Assembly (NCBI GenBank): GCA_023251095.1
Contig: JAHEZL010000001.1
Coordinates: 62,001 to 126,000 of the forward strand
Reading direction: 5' to 3'
From: Flavobacteriales bacterium
GTDB lineage: Bacteria; Bacteroidota; Bacteroidia; Flavobacteriales_C; GCA-002722245
Length of the DNA: 64,000 bases
Shown here piece by piece: positions 17,586-26,811 of the stretch (its first letter is position 1; each line of letters begins with the position of its first letter). Under the pieces are notes generated by a model, which worked only from the letters and a program-made list of their open reading frames with translations, had not been told where the DNA came from and searched no databases. Position numbers and translations under genes: made by a program.

Positions 17586-20078
17586 CTATTTCAATCCATT
17601 TTGCTTTTTAGTTCCCTTTATTGCCGGGTGATTCCACGGATCATCGGGCCAGGCGTGTTTAGGATAACGCGGTTTTAATTCTTTGCGCACTTCAAAATAA
17701 GTATTCTCCCAAAAGCTTTTTAAATCGCCTGTAATTTGAACCGGTTTGTAGGCAGGCGACAATAAATGCATGAGCACACTCACCTTGTCGTTGTTCACTT
17801 TTGGCGTATCGGCCAAGCCAAAAACTTCCTGAATGCGCACCGCTAAAACAGGCGCGGAAGCTGTGGCAAAATATTCCAGTGAAATATGTGATCCGCTGGG
17901 CACTTCCATTTTTGCAGGCGCGAGTTTATTGAGGAGTGATTGCTTTTCATAATCTAAAAAATGAAAAAGAATATCGTGCAGATTCAGTTTTTTCAAATCT
18001 TCATTCGACTTGATGTTCACCAAATACGGAAGTATCCAATGCTCACATTCCGACAATAATTTCTCGGTTGATAAATCAGGCCACTCCTGATTTGTATTCC
18101 ATTTTTTCAAAGAAAGAATTCGGTTTTGAAATTGAGTCACTTGTTCATTCCAGTCCAGTAAATGCGCTCCTTCTTTTTTCAATGCATCGCAAATTGCTTG
18201 CTGAACCTGCTCTTGATTAGGCTTGGGAAGCGGTGTTGATTTCAAAATAATTCTTCCCAATCGTGTTTCTTTCGTAGCGGTTAATCCTCCTTTTTTGGAG
18301 TTCCATTGCAAAATTTCCTTTTCTTTTAAAAGAGGCATTAGGTCTTTAGGATTGAGAGAAGAAGCCATAAATATTTTTCCCATTCCGTCGCGGGCATCCA
18401 GATGTGCTATGGCCAACCAGGGCTCATGCGCCAGATCATCTTTGTGTGAAGCCATGGCTAAATTTCCGCCCGAGAGTTGAAACTGCGCGTTGTTACCCGG
18501 ACGGGCAAAAGCGATGCGCTCAGGATAAGCATACACCAACAACAAGCCCGTTTCATAAGGATCAACAGGCTGGTTGTTTTCTTCGGCGTTGAACATTTTG
18601 CGATATTGCTCAGCGACTTTAATAATGCGTGCGAATTTTCTTCCCGAGGATTTCAATTGTCGCTGACGGCGCAAGGCCTCAATGCGTAAGTTGATATCAA
18701 TTCCCGCTTCTTTTCCCAACGGATCACGTTCATCCAAAAGAGCTGCAATATCTGCCGCCAAATGAATTTTATCCTGCTCGGCCGCCATAAGCATCATGTG
18801 TGCAACACGCGGATGACACGGTAAAGTCTGCATTTTTTTTCCGTGAGCAGTGATGCGCCCATTTTCAATAGCGTTTAATTCTTCCAGTAAATCGGCAGCC
18901 AACTTCACATTATATACAGGTGGCAGCGTGAGCCAGGTTAAAGAATTAATATCCTGCACTCCCCACATCGCGAGATCCAAAACCAGAGAAGCTAAATCGG
19001 CTTCTGCAATTTCAGGCGTGCGGTGATCGGGAAGTTTAGCATGCATCGGTTTCGACCACAAACGATAACACACTCCCGACGATAATCGTCCGGCTCTTCC
19101 CGCACGCTGATCAGCACTGTCTTTAGAAATAGTAATGGTTTCTAATTTGGATAATCCCGATCGCGGATCAAATTTTTGCACCCGTCCGAAACCTGAATCC
19201 ACTACCACTTTAATCCCTTCAATAGTTAAACTTGTTTCGGCAATAGATGTAGCGATTACAACTTTTCGCGCTCCTGATTTAGAAGGCATAATGGCCGCCA
19301 TTTGCTGTTGTGGCGGCAGATTTCCATACAGCGGGTGAATTTCTACACCACTACTTTGTGCCGCTAAAATTTCTTCACATTTACGAATCTCCCCTTCTCC
19401 GGGAAGAAAAACCAAAACATCTCCCGGCTGTTCGCGAAGCGCACGCATTACCGTTTGTGCGCAGGTTTCAGCCATCAGCATCATGTCCTGCTGATTGGTA
19501 TAAATCACTTCAACCGGATATTGTTTTCCGAAACTTTCGATAACAGGAGCTTGGAGTAAATTTTTTAATTCATCAAGATTCAATGTTGCCGACATTACCA
19601 AAATGCGCAAATCATCGCGCAAAATTTGTTGTGCCTCTCTGCTCAGCGCCAGCGCCACATCAGCAAAAATGCTGCGTTCATGAAACTCATCAAAAATGAC
19701 AATACCTATTCCTTCCAATGAATTATCCGATTGCAACATTCTCGTTAGAATTCCTTCCGTCACCACTTCAATTTTTGTTTTGGAAGAAACACGCGTTTCA
19801 AAACGAATACGATATCCTACTGTTTCTCCTACCGCTTCTCCCAACAAATCGGCCATGCGCGCTGCTACGGTTTTAGCCGCCAATCGTCGCGGCTCCAGCA
19901 TAATAATTTTTTGATTTTTCAGCCAGGCCTCTTCTAGCAAAGCCAAAGGAACCAAAGTACTTTTCCCCGCTCCCGGTGGTGCACTTAAAATTACAGTGGT
20001 GTTTTGCGCCAACGCGTTTTGCAGTTCCGGAAGAACATCACAAATAGGCAAGCCTGTATTTTGAAAAAGATTGGACAT
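17586..20078 (-). CDS. hrpB: ATP-dependent helicase HrpB
   Basis: A DEAH-type helicase of 830 residues, the usual length for HrpB. Walker A PPGAGKST lies at residues 34-41, the DEAH-box variant DEFH at 130-133, motif III SATLN near 165, and motif VI QRAGRAGR near 330. The C-terminal HrpB-specific region includes YPERIAFARPG and the ending PRYPKHAWPDDPWNHPA, which is the conserved HrpB tail (RYPKH.WPDDP). The RNA substrate of HrpB remains undefined in most bacteria. Single gene, transcribed away from the 589-base spacer that follows. Confidence 0.93.
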   Translation of the reverse strand: MSNLFQNTGLPICDVLPELQNALAQNTTVILSAPPGAGKSTLVPLALLEEAWLKNQKIIMLEPRRLAAKTVAARMADLLGEAVGETVGYRIRFETRVSSKTKIEVVTEGILTRMLQSDNSLEGIGIVIFDEFHERSIFADVALALSREAQQILRDDLRILVMSATLNLDELKNLLQAPVIESFGKQYPVEVIYTNQQDMMLMAETCAQTVMRALREQPGDVLVFLPGEGEIRKCEEILAAQSSGVEIHPLYGNLPPQQQMAAIMPSKSGARKVVIATSIAETSLTIEGIKVVVDSGFGRVQKFDPRSGLSKLETITISKDSADQRAGRAGRLSSGVCYRLWSKPMHAKLPDHRTPEIAEADLASLVLDLAMWGVQDINSLTWLTLPPVYNVKLAADLLEELNAIENGRITAHGKKMQTLPCHPRVAHMMLMAAEQDKIHLAADIAALLDERDPLGKEAGIDINLRIEALRRQRQLKSSGRKFARIIKVAEQYRKMFNAEENNQPVDPYETGLLLVYAYPERIAFARPGNNAQFQLSGGNLAMASHKDDLAHEPWLAIAHLDARDGMGKIFMASSLNPKDLMPLLKEKEILQWNSKKGGLTATKETRLGRIILKSTPLPKPNQEQVQQAICDALKKEGAHLLDWNEQVTQFQNRILSLKKWNTNQEWPDLSTEKLLSECEHWILPYLVNIKSNEDLKKLNLHDILFHFLDYEKQSLLNKLAPAKMEVPSGSHISLEYFATASAPVLAVRIQEVFGLADTPKVNNDKVSVLMHLLSPAYKPVQITGDLKSFWENTYFEVRKELKPRYPKHAWPDDPWNHPAIKGTKKQNGLK

Positions 20079-20667
20079 TGCGGCAAAGGTAGAGAATACA
20101 TGTCTACCTACTTTCGGAACAAGTATTTTTAATTAGTTGACAAGAAACGATTTAACAAATAAATTAAAGCAAAAAAATTATTGACATGAACAATTGCAGC
20201 TACTAAATATCGTAAAAACATAAATTAACAGATGAATTAAGCTGTTTAACAGATTTATTAGAGGATTCATTTCAAACATTCATTTAATCTCTAATTTTAC
20301 GGAAACGATAATGGGAATATCCTACTTTTTATGATCAAAAATTTTCTGATACATGAAATCATTCTTTGGTTCAGTTTGATTTTACTCCTCCCAAGTATCA
20401 TTAAACTTTTTTTAAATATTTGCACAATTACCTGCCTTCTATTTCTTACAATAAAAGACGAATATTATCTGTCGTCAGGAAATTTTTTCGCCGGAATTCT
20501 ATTGCTCTTTCTCCTTTCCATGGTTGTCATCAGCCCGATAACATTGATTATTTTTTTAACTTAAAAATAAAATCCTTTTAAGGACTACATTTAGTTAGCC
20601 CTCCATATTTGTAAGGTTTATAATTATATTTTACTTTTAGCGGCAGCCATAAATTTAAATTAACCAC
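20079..20667. other. Gene-poor AT-rich spacer
   Basis: The 589-base interval between hrpB and the 203-residue secreted protein gene is strongly AT-rich. I see no RNA gene, terminator or repeat in it. Its only candidate gene is the short hydrophobic frame listed separately. The first part should hold the hrpB promoter and the last part the promoter for the downstream gene. Confidence 0.5.
20331..20564 (+). CDS. Possible small membrane protein (77 aa)
   Basis: The frame encodes two to three hydrophobic segments (ILWFSLILLLPSIIKLFLNI, ITCLLFLTI, FFAGILLLFLLSMVVISPIT). AT-rich DNA can give hydrophobic frames by chance because Phe, Leu and Ile codons are T-rich, so this may not be a gene. The polar, helix-breaking DEYYLSSGN hairpin between the segments is what a real two-helix protein would show. 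I recognise no family. Confidence 0.3.
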   Translation: MIKNFLIHEIILWFSLILLLPSIIKLFLNICTITCLLFLTIKDEYYLSSGNFFAGILLLFLLSMVVISPITLIIFLT

Positions 20668-21279
20668 ATGAAAAAATTAATTATTGTTTGTACCTCAATA
20701 GTTGTCTTGTGTTCAAGCGCATTTGTTGGAGGAAAAGTTTTGTTTGAAGATCATTTTAATGAAAATGAAAATGGTTGGGAGTTAGGCTCTAAAGAAAGTG
20801 CCGACCTTGAAATAAAAAACGGGAAATTATTTATGGAATGTAAAAAATTTCCTGCCGGCGGCGGATACTGGTTCAAAGTGCCTGATTTAAAATTGCCTTT
20901 GTCAGGTTTTAAAATGAAATGCACTACAAAATGGCTGAGAAATAAATTGCAAAATGACACATACAGTCCGTACGGCTTTATCATCGACAACTATTATTTT
21001 TTGGTTTATGCCGATGGAGAACGTCGATTGTTGTTTTACAACAAAGACACTAAAGCTTACGAAACTATAGTAGACTGGGGTGAAGCTTCCGCTATTAAAA
21101 CAACCACTACCGGAGAAAATACTTTTGAAATTGTTTATGCCGACGGCAAAGCTGCTTTTTACTGCAATGGAGAAATGCTTTACAAAAAACCTGTCACCTT
21201 CGTGGAAGGAGAATCATTGAAATTGTACATCGAAAAATCTGAAGTGGTAGAATTTGACGATCTGATTGTTACCGATTAG
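20668..21279 (+). CDS. Secreted beta-sandwich protein, hypothetical
   Basis: A 203-residue protein with an N-terminal signal (MKKLIIVCTSIVVLCSSAFV). The mature part starts LFEDHFNENENGWELGSKES and follows a strand-rich pattern ending ESLKLYIEKSEVVEFDDLIV. This is the layout of LamG/concanavalin-like or DUF1080-type jelly-roll domains that begin with an F.D.F...W motif and end with a FDD strand. It has no T9SS tail, so it is probably periplasmic. The stop lies one base before the nitrilase start, so the two are probably cotranscribed. The fold call is tentative. Confidence 0.7.
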   Translation: MKKLIIVCTSIVVLCSSAFVGGKVLFEDHFNENENGWELGSKESADLEIKNGKLFMECKKFPAGGGYWFKVPDLKLPLSGFKMKCTTKWLRNKLQNDTYSPYGFIIDNYYFLVYADGERRLLFYNKDTKAYETIVDWGEASAIKTTTTGENTFEIVYADGKAAFYCNGEMLYKKPVTFVEGESLKLYIEKSEVVEFDDLIVTD

Positions 21280-21280
21280 A

Positions 21281-22237
21281 ATGAAAAAACTCAAAATCTC
21301 TACTGCCCAGTTTGAAAACAAAAACGGCGATAAAAATTACAATCTTTCTGTAATTGAAAAACTCGCAAAAAAAGCAGCTGATGAGGGTTCTGATGTAATA
21401 GCATTTCATGAATGCTCCATAACCGCTTATACTTTTGCAATGAAGCTTTCCAAACAGGAAATGCTGGATATTGCCGAATTTATTCCGAAAGGAGAAAGCA
21501 TATTAAAACTCACTGAAATAGCGGCTAAATGCAACATCACTATTTTAGCCGGACTCTTTGAAAAAGACGAAAACGATCATTTGTACAAATCCTATGTTTG
21601 TGTTGACAAAACCGGACTCCTAGCCAAGTACAGAAAATTACACCCTTTTATCAATCCGCATTTAACACCGGGCGACAGCTATTGCGTATTTGATTTACAC
21701 GGATGGAAATGCGGCATTTTGATTTGCTACGACAATAACGTTATTGAAAACGTAAGAGCAACAACTCTTTTGGGAGCTCAAATTATTTTCATGCCGCACG
21801 TCACCATGTGCACCCCTTCTACCCGACCGGGCGCCGGCTTTGTTGATCCTGAATTGTGGAAAAACCGCGAAGCCGATCCTACTTCCCTGCGCATGGAATT
21901 TGAAAGCATGAAAGGCAGAGGCTGGTTAATGAAATGGTTACCCGCAAGAGCTTACGACAACGGGATTTATGTGGTTTTTTCAAACCCCATCGGAATGGAT
22001 GACGATCAATTGAAAAACGGACACTCTATGATTCTCGACCCCTTCGGAGATATTTTGGCAGAATGCACTTCTTTTGATGATGGTTTTGTAACAGCAACGT
22101 TAACACCTGAAAAACTTACGCAAGCCGGAGGATACAGATATATCAAAGCACGCCGTCCTGATTTGTACAAAAACATTATCGGCAAGGACCATCAACCCGA
22201 ACAGAAAGTGGTTTGGCTCATTGGCGGAAAAAAATAA
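21281..22237 (+). CDS. Carbon-nitrogen hydrolase (nitrilase superfamily)
   Basis: I use ATG 21281 (MKKLKISTAQFENKNGDKNYN), which is where nitrilase folds start; the five upstream codons overlap the preceding gene. The 318 residues carry the catalytic triad: E44 in AFHECSIT, K119 in KYRKLHPF, and C149 in LICYDNNVIENVRA. The family hydrolyses amides, nitriles or N-carbamoyl compounds. A lack of close hallmark residues prevents choosing between branches. The last 20 bases overlap the convergent GyrI-like gene. Confidence 0.88.
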   Translation: MKKLKISTAQFENKNGDKNYNLSVIEKLAKKAADEGSDVIAFHECSITAYTFAMKLSKQEMLDIAEFIPKGESILKLTEIAAKCNITILAGLFEKDENDHLYKSYVCVDKTGLLAKYRKLHPFINPHLTPGDSYCVFDLHGWKCGILICYDNNVIENVRATTLLGAQIIFMPHVTMCTPSTRPGAGFVDPELWKNREADPTSLRMEFESMKGRGWLMKWLPARAYDNGIYVVFSNPIGMDDDQLKNGHSMILDPFGDILAECTSFDDGFVTATLTPEKLTQAGGYRYIKARRPDLYKNIIGKDHQPEQKVVWLIGGKK

Positions 22238-22736
22238 GCCTGCTGTATCTCTTCGCTTTTACAGGAATACAAATCTCTTCCTCCGAATCAGGATCATTGT
22301 TTTTGTATTTGGCTCCGAGAATTTCAAAATGTGGCCGGTCGTCCAGTTCATAAGCAGAATTTGGCAACCACGTTCCGAAAATGTATTGAAATAAATTGGC
22401 AGATGCTACCGGACTGTTATTTCCTTTATAATCAAATACCGCATACATTCCTCCTTTCAGCACAAAAGACTCCATCCCTTCGGGAATACCGGTGAAATCA
22501 GCCACTTCCACAGCAGCCCATTTATCAAAAACCGTATTCATATCGTAGTTTTTGAAATCAGGTAAGGCATCATACTCACGCATACATATTATATCTGTTC
22601 CGATAGTATTTTTTATCTCTTTCCTTTTGGGCATGAAGCCTTGAAACAACTCAGCTGTTTTGTTGTTGGTCAAACTAATTCTGATGCGTTTTCCAACTAA
22701 TTTTCTTTCGGGTAAAAGCTCTATTCTCGCTTCCAT
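22218..22736 (-). CDS. GyrI-like small-molecule-binding protein
   Basis: I place the start at ATG 22734-22736 (MEARIELLPERKLVGKRI), giving 172 residues; thirteen further codons are open upstream but do not fit the family. The pattern is that of the AraC effector-binding/GyrI domain: the opening RKLVGKRIRIS strand, WAAVEVADFTGIPEGMESF, GGMYAVFDYKGNN, and YIFGTWLPNSAYELDDRPHFEIL. It lacks a DNA-binding domain. Stand-alone GyrI-like proteins bind hydrophobic ligands, and some hydrolyse cyclopropanoid genotoxins. The C-terminal KAKRYSRLIFFRQ runs past the usual IPV end and is encoded in the overlap with the nitrilase gene. Confidence 0.8.
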   Translation of the reverse strand: MEARIELLPERKLVGKRIRISLTNNKTAELFQGFMPKRKEIKNTIGTDIICMREYDALPDFKNYDMNTVFDKWAAVEVADFTGIPEGMESFVLKGGMYAVFDYKGNNSPVASANLFQYIFGTWLPNSAYELDDRPHFEILGAKYKNNDPDSEEEICIPVKAKRYSRLIFFRQ

Positions 22737-22901
22737 GTTATTCTGATATTTGATCAAATATTGAAGTTTCCCCAAATATAATTCAATCCCTTAAAAATCA
22801 ATACTTAGCTTTTTAACCTATGAATCAACCGCATAACAAAAAAAATCTACGGTTAACAACGTATATTCAAAAGCTATTTATATCTTTGCACCATAATTAC
22901 T

Positions 22902-24146
22902 ATGAACAACACTTTTGAAATGAGATCATTTTCGTCTGCTATATTTAGTTTTTTTGTCTTCACTTTGCTTTCATTTTCAATGAACGCCGAAGATCAAAAC
23001 TTTGAATTATCAGGACTTACAGCAGATAACGAAGCTCCATTAGCAGGAGTAAAAGTTACAGTGTACGAGGGATCCATTTTCATGACACAGTCCTCCACTT
23101 CAAGTACGGGTAAATTCGTGTTTTCATTAGAATTCAACAAAAATTTCAAAATCAGTCTGGAAAAAGAAGGCTATGCCACTGAAGACATCTCAATTAATAC
23201 TACTCTCCCTGCCGGATCTACACAACAAAAGGTAACACATCAGATTTCATTAAAGATGTTTTCCCTTACAAAGGAAACTTTTCCTTTTACTTTCGACGAG
23301 CCGGTAGCAAAAATTTTTTTTCATCCTGTAATAAAAGGATTTACGAGCGATGTTAACTACAAAAAGACTTTCAATACAAAAATTGAAAAAACGCCAACCA
23401 TTCACGATAAACTCGGAAATGGCAATGTTAGCGAAGAGTTTAAATATGAATTGACTCTCAGAAGAAATCAACCTAAGAAAAAAGAAGAAGAAGTTAAGCC
23501 TCAGGAAGCAAAAACAGAAACTAAAAAAGAAGTTGCTGTTGCTGTAAAAACGGAAGAAAAAACGATAAGCACAGAAACTAAAACTGTAGCGGTTAAAACA
23601 GAGAGAAAAGCTGCTGAAATCCAAAGCAACACTGAAACAAAAACACTAGCTGCTGCAACAAAATCAAATGTGCAGGAAGAAAAAAAGACTATCACTGCTG
23701 AAACTGCCGTAATTAAAAAGGAGAAAGAAATAGCCGAGGCTCAGGTGAACAGCAAAAAAATTACTGCTACCGAAGAAAAAGTAAGCGAAGCCAAAGTTTT
23801 AGCTACAGTTAAAACACCAAGTGAAAACATTAAAAAAGATGTTGTGGCTCTTAAACAAAGAGAAGAAGCTGTTACTCAGAAAAGCACTGTTGCCATGAGC
23901 ACAAACAACCTTGAGCAAAAAAGAACAAGCACTCCTGTAATAGAGAAAAAAGAAGAGAAAAAAATAGGACAAGAAACTTACGTTGAACGCACCCGAAAAA
24001 TCAATAGTGTAGTGGTAGAATTAAACGGAAGAATCATTGAATTCACTGAAGTAATTTACAACAACGGAGGAACTTACTACTTTAAAAACGGAGCTTCTAT
24101 TTCAGCCGAATCTTTTAAAAGAGAAACCGCTAAAAAATCTCATTAA
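22902..24146 (+). CDS. Secreted protein: carboxypeptidase-regulatory-like domain plus Lys/Glu-rich region
   Basis: The protein has 414 residues. A signal peptide covers about 7-29 (MRSFSSAIFSFFVFTLLSFS; ATG 22920 is an alternative start). Residues 32-115 form a carboxypeptidase-regulatory-like/CNA-B fold (ELSGLTADNEAPLAGVKVTV, STGKFVFSLEFNKNFKISLE, KEGYATEDISI). Residues about 195-370 are a long Lys/Glu/Ala/Thr-rich, probably disordered or helical spacer (KKEEEVKPQEAKTETKKEVA). The last 45 residues are an ordered beta-hairpin (VVELNGRIIEFTEVIYNNGG). Similar proteins occur near gliding or peptidoglycan-associated modules of Bacteroidota, but no such neighbour is present. Function unknown. Confidence 0.75.
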   Translation: MNNTFEMRSFSSAIFSFFVFTLLSFSMNAEDQNFELSGLTADNEAPLAGVKVTVYEGSIFMTQSSTSSTGKFVFSLEFNKNFKISLEKEGYATEDISINTTLPAGSTQQKVTHQISLKMFSLTKETFPFTFDEPVAKIFFHPVIKGFTSDVNYKKTFNTKIEKTPTIHDKLGNGNVSEEFKYELTLRRNQPKKKEEEVKPQEAKTETKKEVAVAVKTEEKTISTETKTVAVKTERKAAEIQSNTETKTLAAATKSNVQEEKKTITAETAVIKKEKEIAEAQVNSKKITATEEKVSEAKVLATVKTPSENIKKDVVALKQREEAVTQKSTVAMSTNNLEQKRTSTPVIEKKEEKKIGQETYVERTRKINSVVVELNGRIIEFTEVIYNNGGTYYFKNGASISAESFKRETAKKSH

Positions 24147-24205
24147 GAGATTTTCCTTTTTTACTTATTCCCTCTCCGCTGTCATCCAAAAACAAATTAG
24201 AATAA

Positions 24206-24305
24206 ATTCTTAGTTCCCAGTGCGTCATTGCGAGGAACGAAGCAATCTCATTAACCATAATACGATTGCTTCGTTCCTCGCAATGACGCACTGGGAACTA
24301 AGAAT
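24206..24305. repeat. Perfect 42-base inverted repeat (palindromic element)
   Basis: Left arm 24206-24247 and right arm 24264-24305 are perfect reverse complements, separated by a 16-base loop. The arm contains GTCATTGCGAGGAACGAAGC, a string I know from dispersed REP/MITE-like palindromes in many bacterial genomes. It sits between convergent genes and is far more GC-rich than its surroundings. It could act as a transcription terminator, but its length and perfect match point to a mobile palindromic element. Confidence 0.85.
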
Positions 24306-24344
24306 AATTCTCCTTATAAATAATACGGAATTTCGAATCGGAAA

Positions 24345-25457
24345 CTAAAACGCTTCATTCAAAGTAGCGTAGAAACCACGGTTATTACCATCACCAAAAG
24401 CCATATCCAATCGGATAGTCAAACGCTCTTTTCTATTGAATCGGAAACGCACTCCCCCTCCGTAAGTTGGATGCAGGTATTTTAAGTTGATGTCGGCTGC
24501 CTCAGCGTTCACCATACCAAAACCTCCAAAGGCCGCAAAGCCTATTCTGTCGTGGATAATAAACGGACTGCGGTATTCCGCCTGAAAAGCGTAGTAATTA
24601 TTATCTCTGTAGCGTCCTTCATAATAACCTCTCATTCTTTTCGGTCCGCCCAACAATCCCATTTGAATAAACGGCACACTACCCGCATTTACCAAAGCAT
24701 ACGCCTGTAAAGCCAATATATGTGTTTTGTGAAGCGGTATGAAAGTACGCGCATCCAGCATATAGGATGCAAAAGAAAAATCACTTAAAAATCCTTTGGC
24801 ATTAAACAACGACGACACTTCAATGAAAGAACCTTTATGCGTTGAAAAAATATTGTCTCTTGTATCATACAAAAACATTGGTCCCACACCGGTGCTATAA
24901 CAACCTGTTTTACCTGCAATATCAGATGTATCAAGTAATTTATTTTGTTCTATCGAAGTTACTGTTGAATAATTTCCCTGACTTCTTAAACCCACATAAA
25001 TTTTACTGTTGATTTTTTTAACCGCGCTTAATGTATAGGTACCAATATTCGCATCAAAAATTTCAAAGTAATCCTTCGGCATATTATTTCCTATCCCGTA
25101 AAATTTATAGGGATATTTAAAGAAAGCCACGATTCCATAAAAATAGTATTTCTCCTGATCTAAAAACAATTGAAAAGGACATTCGATATACGCCTGTTTA
25201 TTCATTGTTACTGCAGCAAAGGGATGTAATACCGACGGGCGGAATAACGAATCTCTTTTTTGTATTCTGAAATACTGAACGATTGAAATGCCAAAGGCCA
25301 AATGAGTCTCCGGTTGAAAAGTAATCATCGGATAAGCAACTATCCCATGCGTTTTTGAAGGAAGAGTATCTTTTGAAAAAAAACTGGTTTTGGTTTGGGC
25401 ATTTGCACTATAAAAAAAGGCAAACAATGCCACTAAAAGACTTGCGGATAATTTCAT
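24345..25457 (-). CDS. Omp85-family (BamA/TamA-like) outer-membrane barrel
   Basis: The protein has 370 residues with a signal peptide ending SANAQ near 20. No POTRA repeats are visible; the mature part goes straight into amphipathic strands. The surface-antigen signature is present as MRGYYEGRYRDNN, equivalent to the VRGF/GxRD motif of Omp85 lid loops, and the protein ends with an aromatic-terminal strand (GFYATLNEAF) used as the BAM signal. It is therefore a barrel-only Omp85 of unknown cargo. A second paralogue lies immediately upstream on the same strand with 55 bases between. Confidence 0.82.
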   Translation of the reverse strand: MKLSASLLVALFAFFYSANAQTKTSFFSKDTLPSKTHGIVAYPMITFQPETHLAFGISIVQYFRIQKRDSLFRPSVLHPFAAVTMNKQAYIECPFQLFLDQEKYYFYGIVAFFKYPYKFYGIGNNMPKDYFEIFDANIGTYTLSAVKKINSKIYVGLRSQGNYSTVTSIEQNKLLDTSDIAGKTGCYSTGVGPMFLYDTRDNIFSTHKGSFIEVSSLFNAKGFLSDFSFASYMLDARTFIPLHKTHILALQAYALVNAGSVPFIQMGLLGGPKRMRGYYEGRYRDNNYYAFQAEYRSPFIIHDRIGFAAFGGFGMVNAEAADINLKYLHPTYGGGVRFRFNRKERLTIRLDMAFGDGNNRGFYATLNEAF

Positions 25458-25512
25458 GATTTAAACATACTAATTATTTTGTTATTGGCGAATATGAATT
25501 GAAAAAGGGAGA

Positions 25513-26721
25513 TTAAAAAACTTCACCTAAATTAAAGAAGAAACCATGGGATCCGTCAATGCCGAAGCCATAATCCACCGACACATTGATATTGGAAACC
25601 TTACTGATTTTCAAGCGCAAACCAACTCCTCCGCCGGGTAACCATTTATCGAATTTAAATGGCGTTTTCCAGTCGGAATAAGATTGAATATTTGCAAAAG
25701 CCACTACACCCAGCAATCCATTTTTAGTAAGCACCATTCTGTACTCCGTTTCAAAATCAATCATGCCCGGCCCCCTGAATCGTCCTTGAATATAGCCTCT
25801 GCTGGTGTTGGAGTATGTGTCCCATTGATTGGCAGGTAAATCAAGATATGGCGGTTTTCCCGACAAAGTGAGATTATTATAACTCCAGAATGCCAGTACA
25901 TTTTTTGATTTTGCAGGCAATCTGGTAAAGGAACGCAAATCAATTAAAATGGATTGCCAGTTTTCATCACTGCCGAAAAACGTAGAGTTATCTCGGTATA
26001 CAATGTGTGCATAGCGACTGTTGGTTGGATTCAAAGAATTTTTTCTTTCGTCGTATTGAATATTCACCGCCCATCCTGACGACAGCTTTTGAGCAGGTAA
26101 ACCATATTCGGCAAGAGAAGCGTTAGGCGCTCCCAACTCCTTAACATTCCAGTGATAATCCAAACAAAATCCCGCCCCTGCATATAAATTGTTGTTGATT
26201 TTTTTGAGTATCCATTCATACAATCTCACATAACTGTAATCGAGCTGCGTGATATCAGCTTCCTTTGAATAGCCTCCCAATCCGTAAGTAGGCGTTGGAT
26301 ATTTTAAATAGCGCCAGTCGCCCAGCAAATTCCAACTGTTGTTTTTAGTAAATACATTTTGCTGAACATAAAAAATGGTTTGCCGCATTTGCGAGTAGGT
26401 TCCATGAAAAATGATACTGGATAAATTTGAGTTTTTTGAAGTATAAAAAGCATAGCTATTCATAAATCCCAAAGCAATTCCTGTTTGCAGCGTGTACGAC
26501 AAACTGGGAAGCATAGCAATATCTATTTTCCGCGGTTTGCTATGAGCAGAATCTCCACCCCTTATTTTTTTAGGAAGCACTAATTTGAAAAACAATTCAA
26601 TGGCATCTATCTGCTCCACCTCCTTTGTTTTATTAACTATGGTGTCGATACTATAAATAGTATCCTGAGCGAAACAAGCTGAAGAAAGCAATAATATTAG
26701 TAAGCATGAAAGGTTTTTCAT
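25513..26721 (-). CDS. Omp85-family outer-membrane barrel, tandem paralogue
   Basis: 402 residues with a signal peptide (MKNLSCLLILLLSSACFAQ). Its overall plan matches the downstream neighbour: no POTRA region, strands throughout, the RGYIQGRFRGPG motif in the lid-loop position, a Gly-rich penultimate hairpin (WLPGGGVGLRLKISK), and the terminal FFFNLGEVF strand. The pair probably arose by tandem duplication and is cotranscribed. The precise role (protein, lipid or polymer export) cannot be read from the sequence. Confidence 0.82.
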   Translation of the reverse strand: MKNLSCLLILLLSSACFAQDTIYSIDTIVNKTKEVEQIDAIELFFKLVLPKKIRGGDSAHSKPRKIDIAMLPSLSYTLQTGIALGFMNSYAFYTSKNSNLSSIIFHGTYSQMRQTIFYVQQNVFTKNNSWNLLGDWRYLKYPTPTYGLGGYSKEADITQLDYSYVRLYEWILKKINNNLYAGAGFCLDYHWNVKELGAPNASLAEYGLPAQKLSSGWAVNIQYDERKNSLNPTNSRYAHIVYRDNSTFFGSDENWQSILIDLRSFTRLPAKSKNVLAFWSYNNLTLSGKPPYLDLPANQWDTYSNTSRGYIQGRFRGPGMIDFETEYRMVLTKNGLLGVVAFANIQSYSDWKTPFKFDKWLPGGGVGLRLKISKVSNINVSVDYGFGIDGSHGFFFNLGEVF

Positions 26722-26775
26722 TGCTGCTGTTGGTCTGTTTTTTTTATGATTTTCATTTTATTGATTTACGAAAAC

Positions 26776-26810
26776 AAAAAAGCTCCAACTTTCCAGTTGA
26801 AGCTTTTTTT
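26776..26810 (-). terminator. Terminator-like hairpin after tRNA-Pro
   Basis: AGCTCCAACT and AGTTGAAGCT pair with one mismatch across a four-base loop and are flanked by A and T runs on the two sides. It follows the tRNA on the minus strand immediately and could also act on transcripts from the other strand. Confidence 0.7.
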
Positions 26811-26811
26811 G

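Noticed and set aside
23250-23624. Minus-strand frames rich in Phe/Ser opposite the Lys/Glu-rich region
   Set aside because: Phe, Ser and Leu are the expected complement of AAA/GAA-rich codons; it is a shadow of the charged region of the plus-strand protein.
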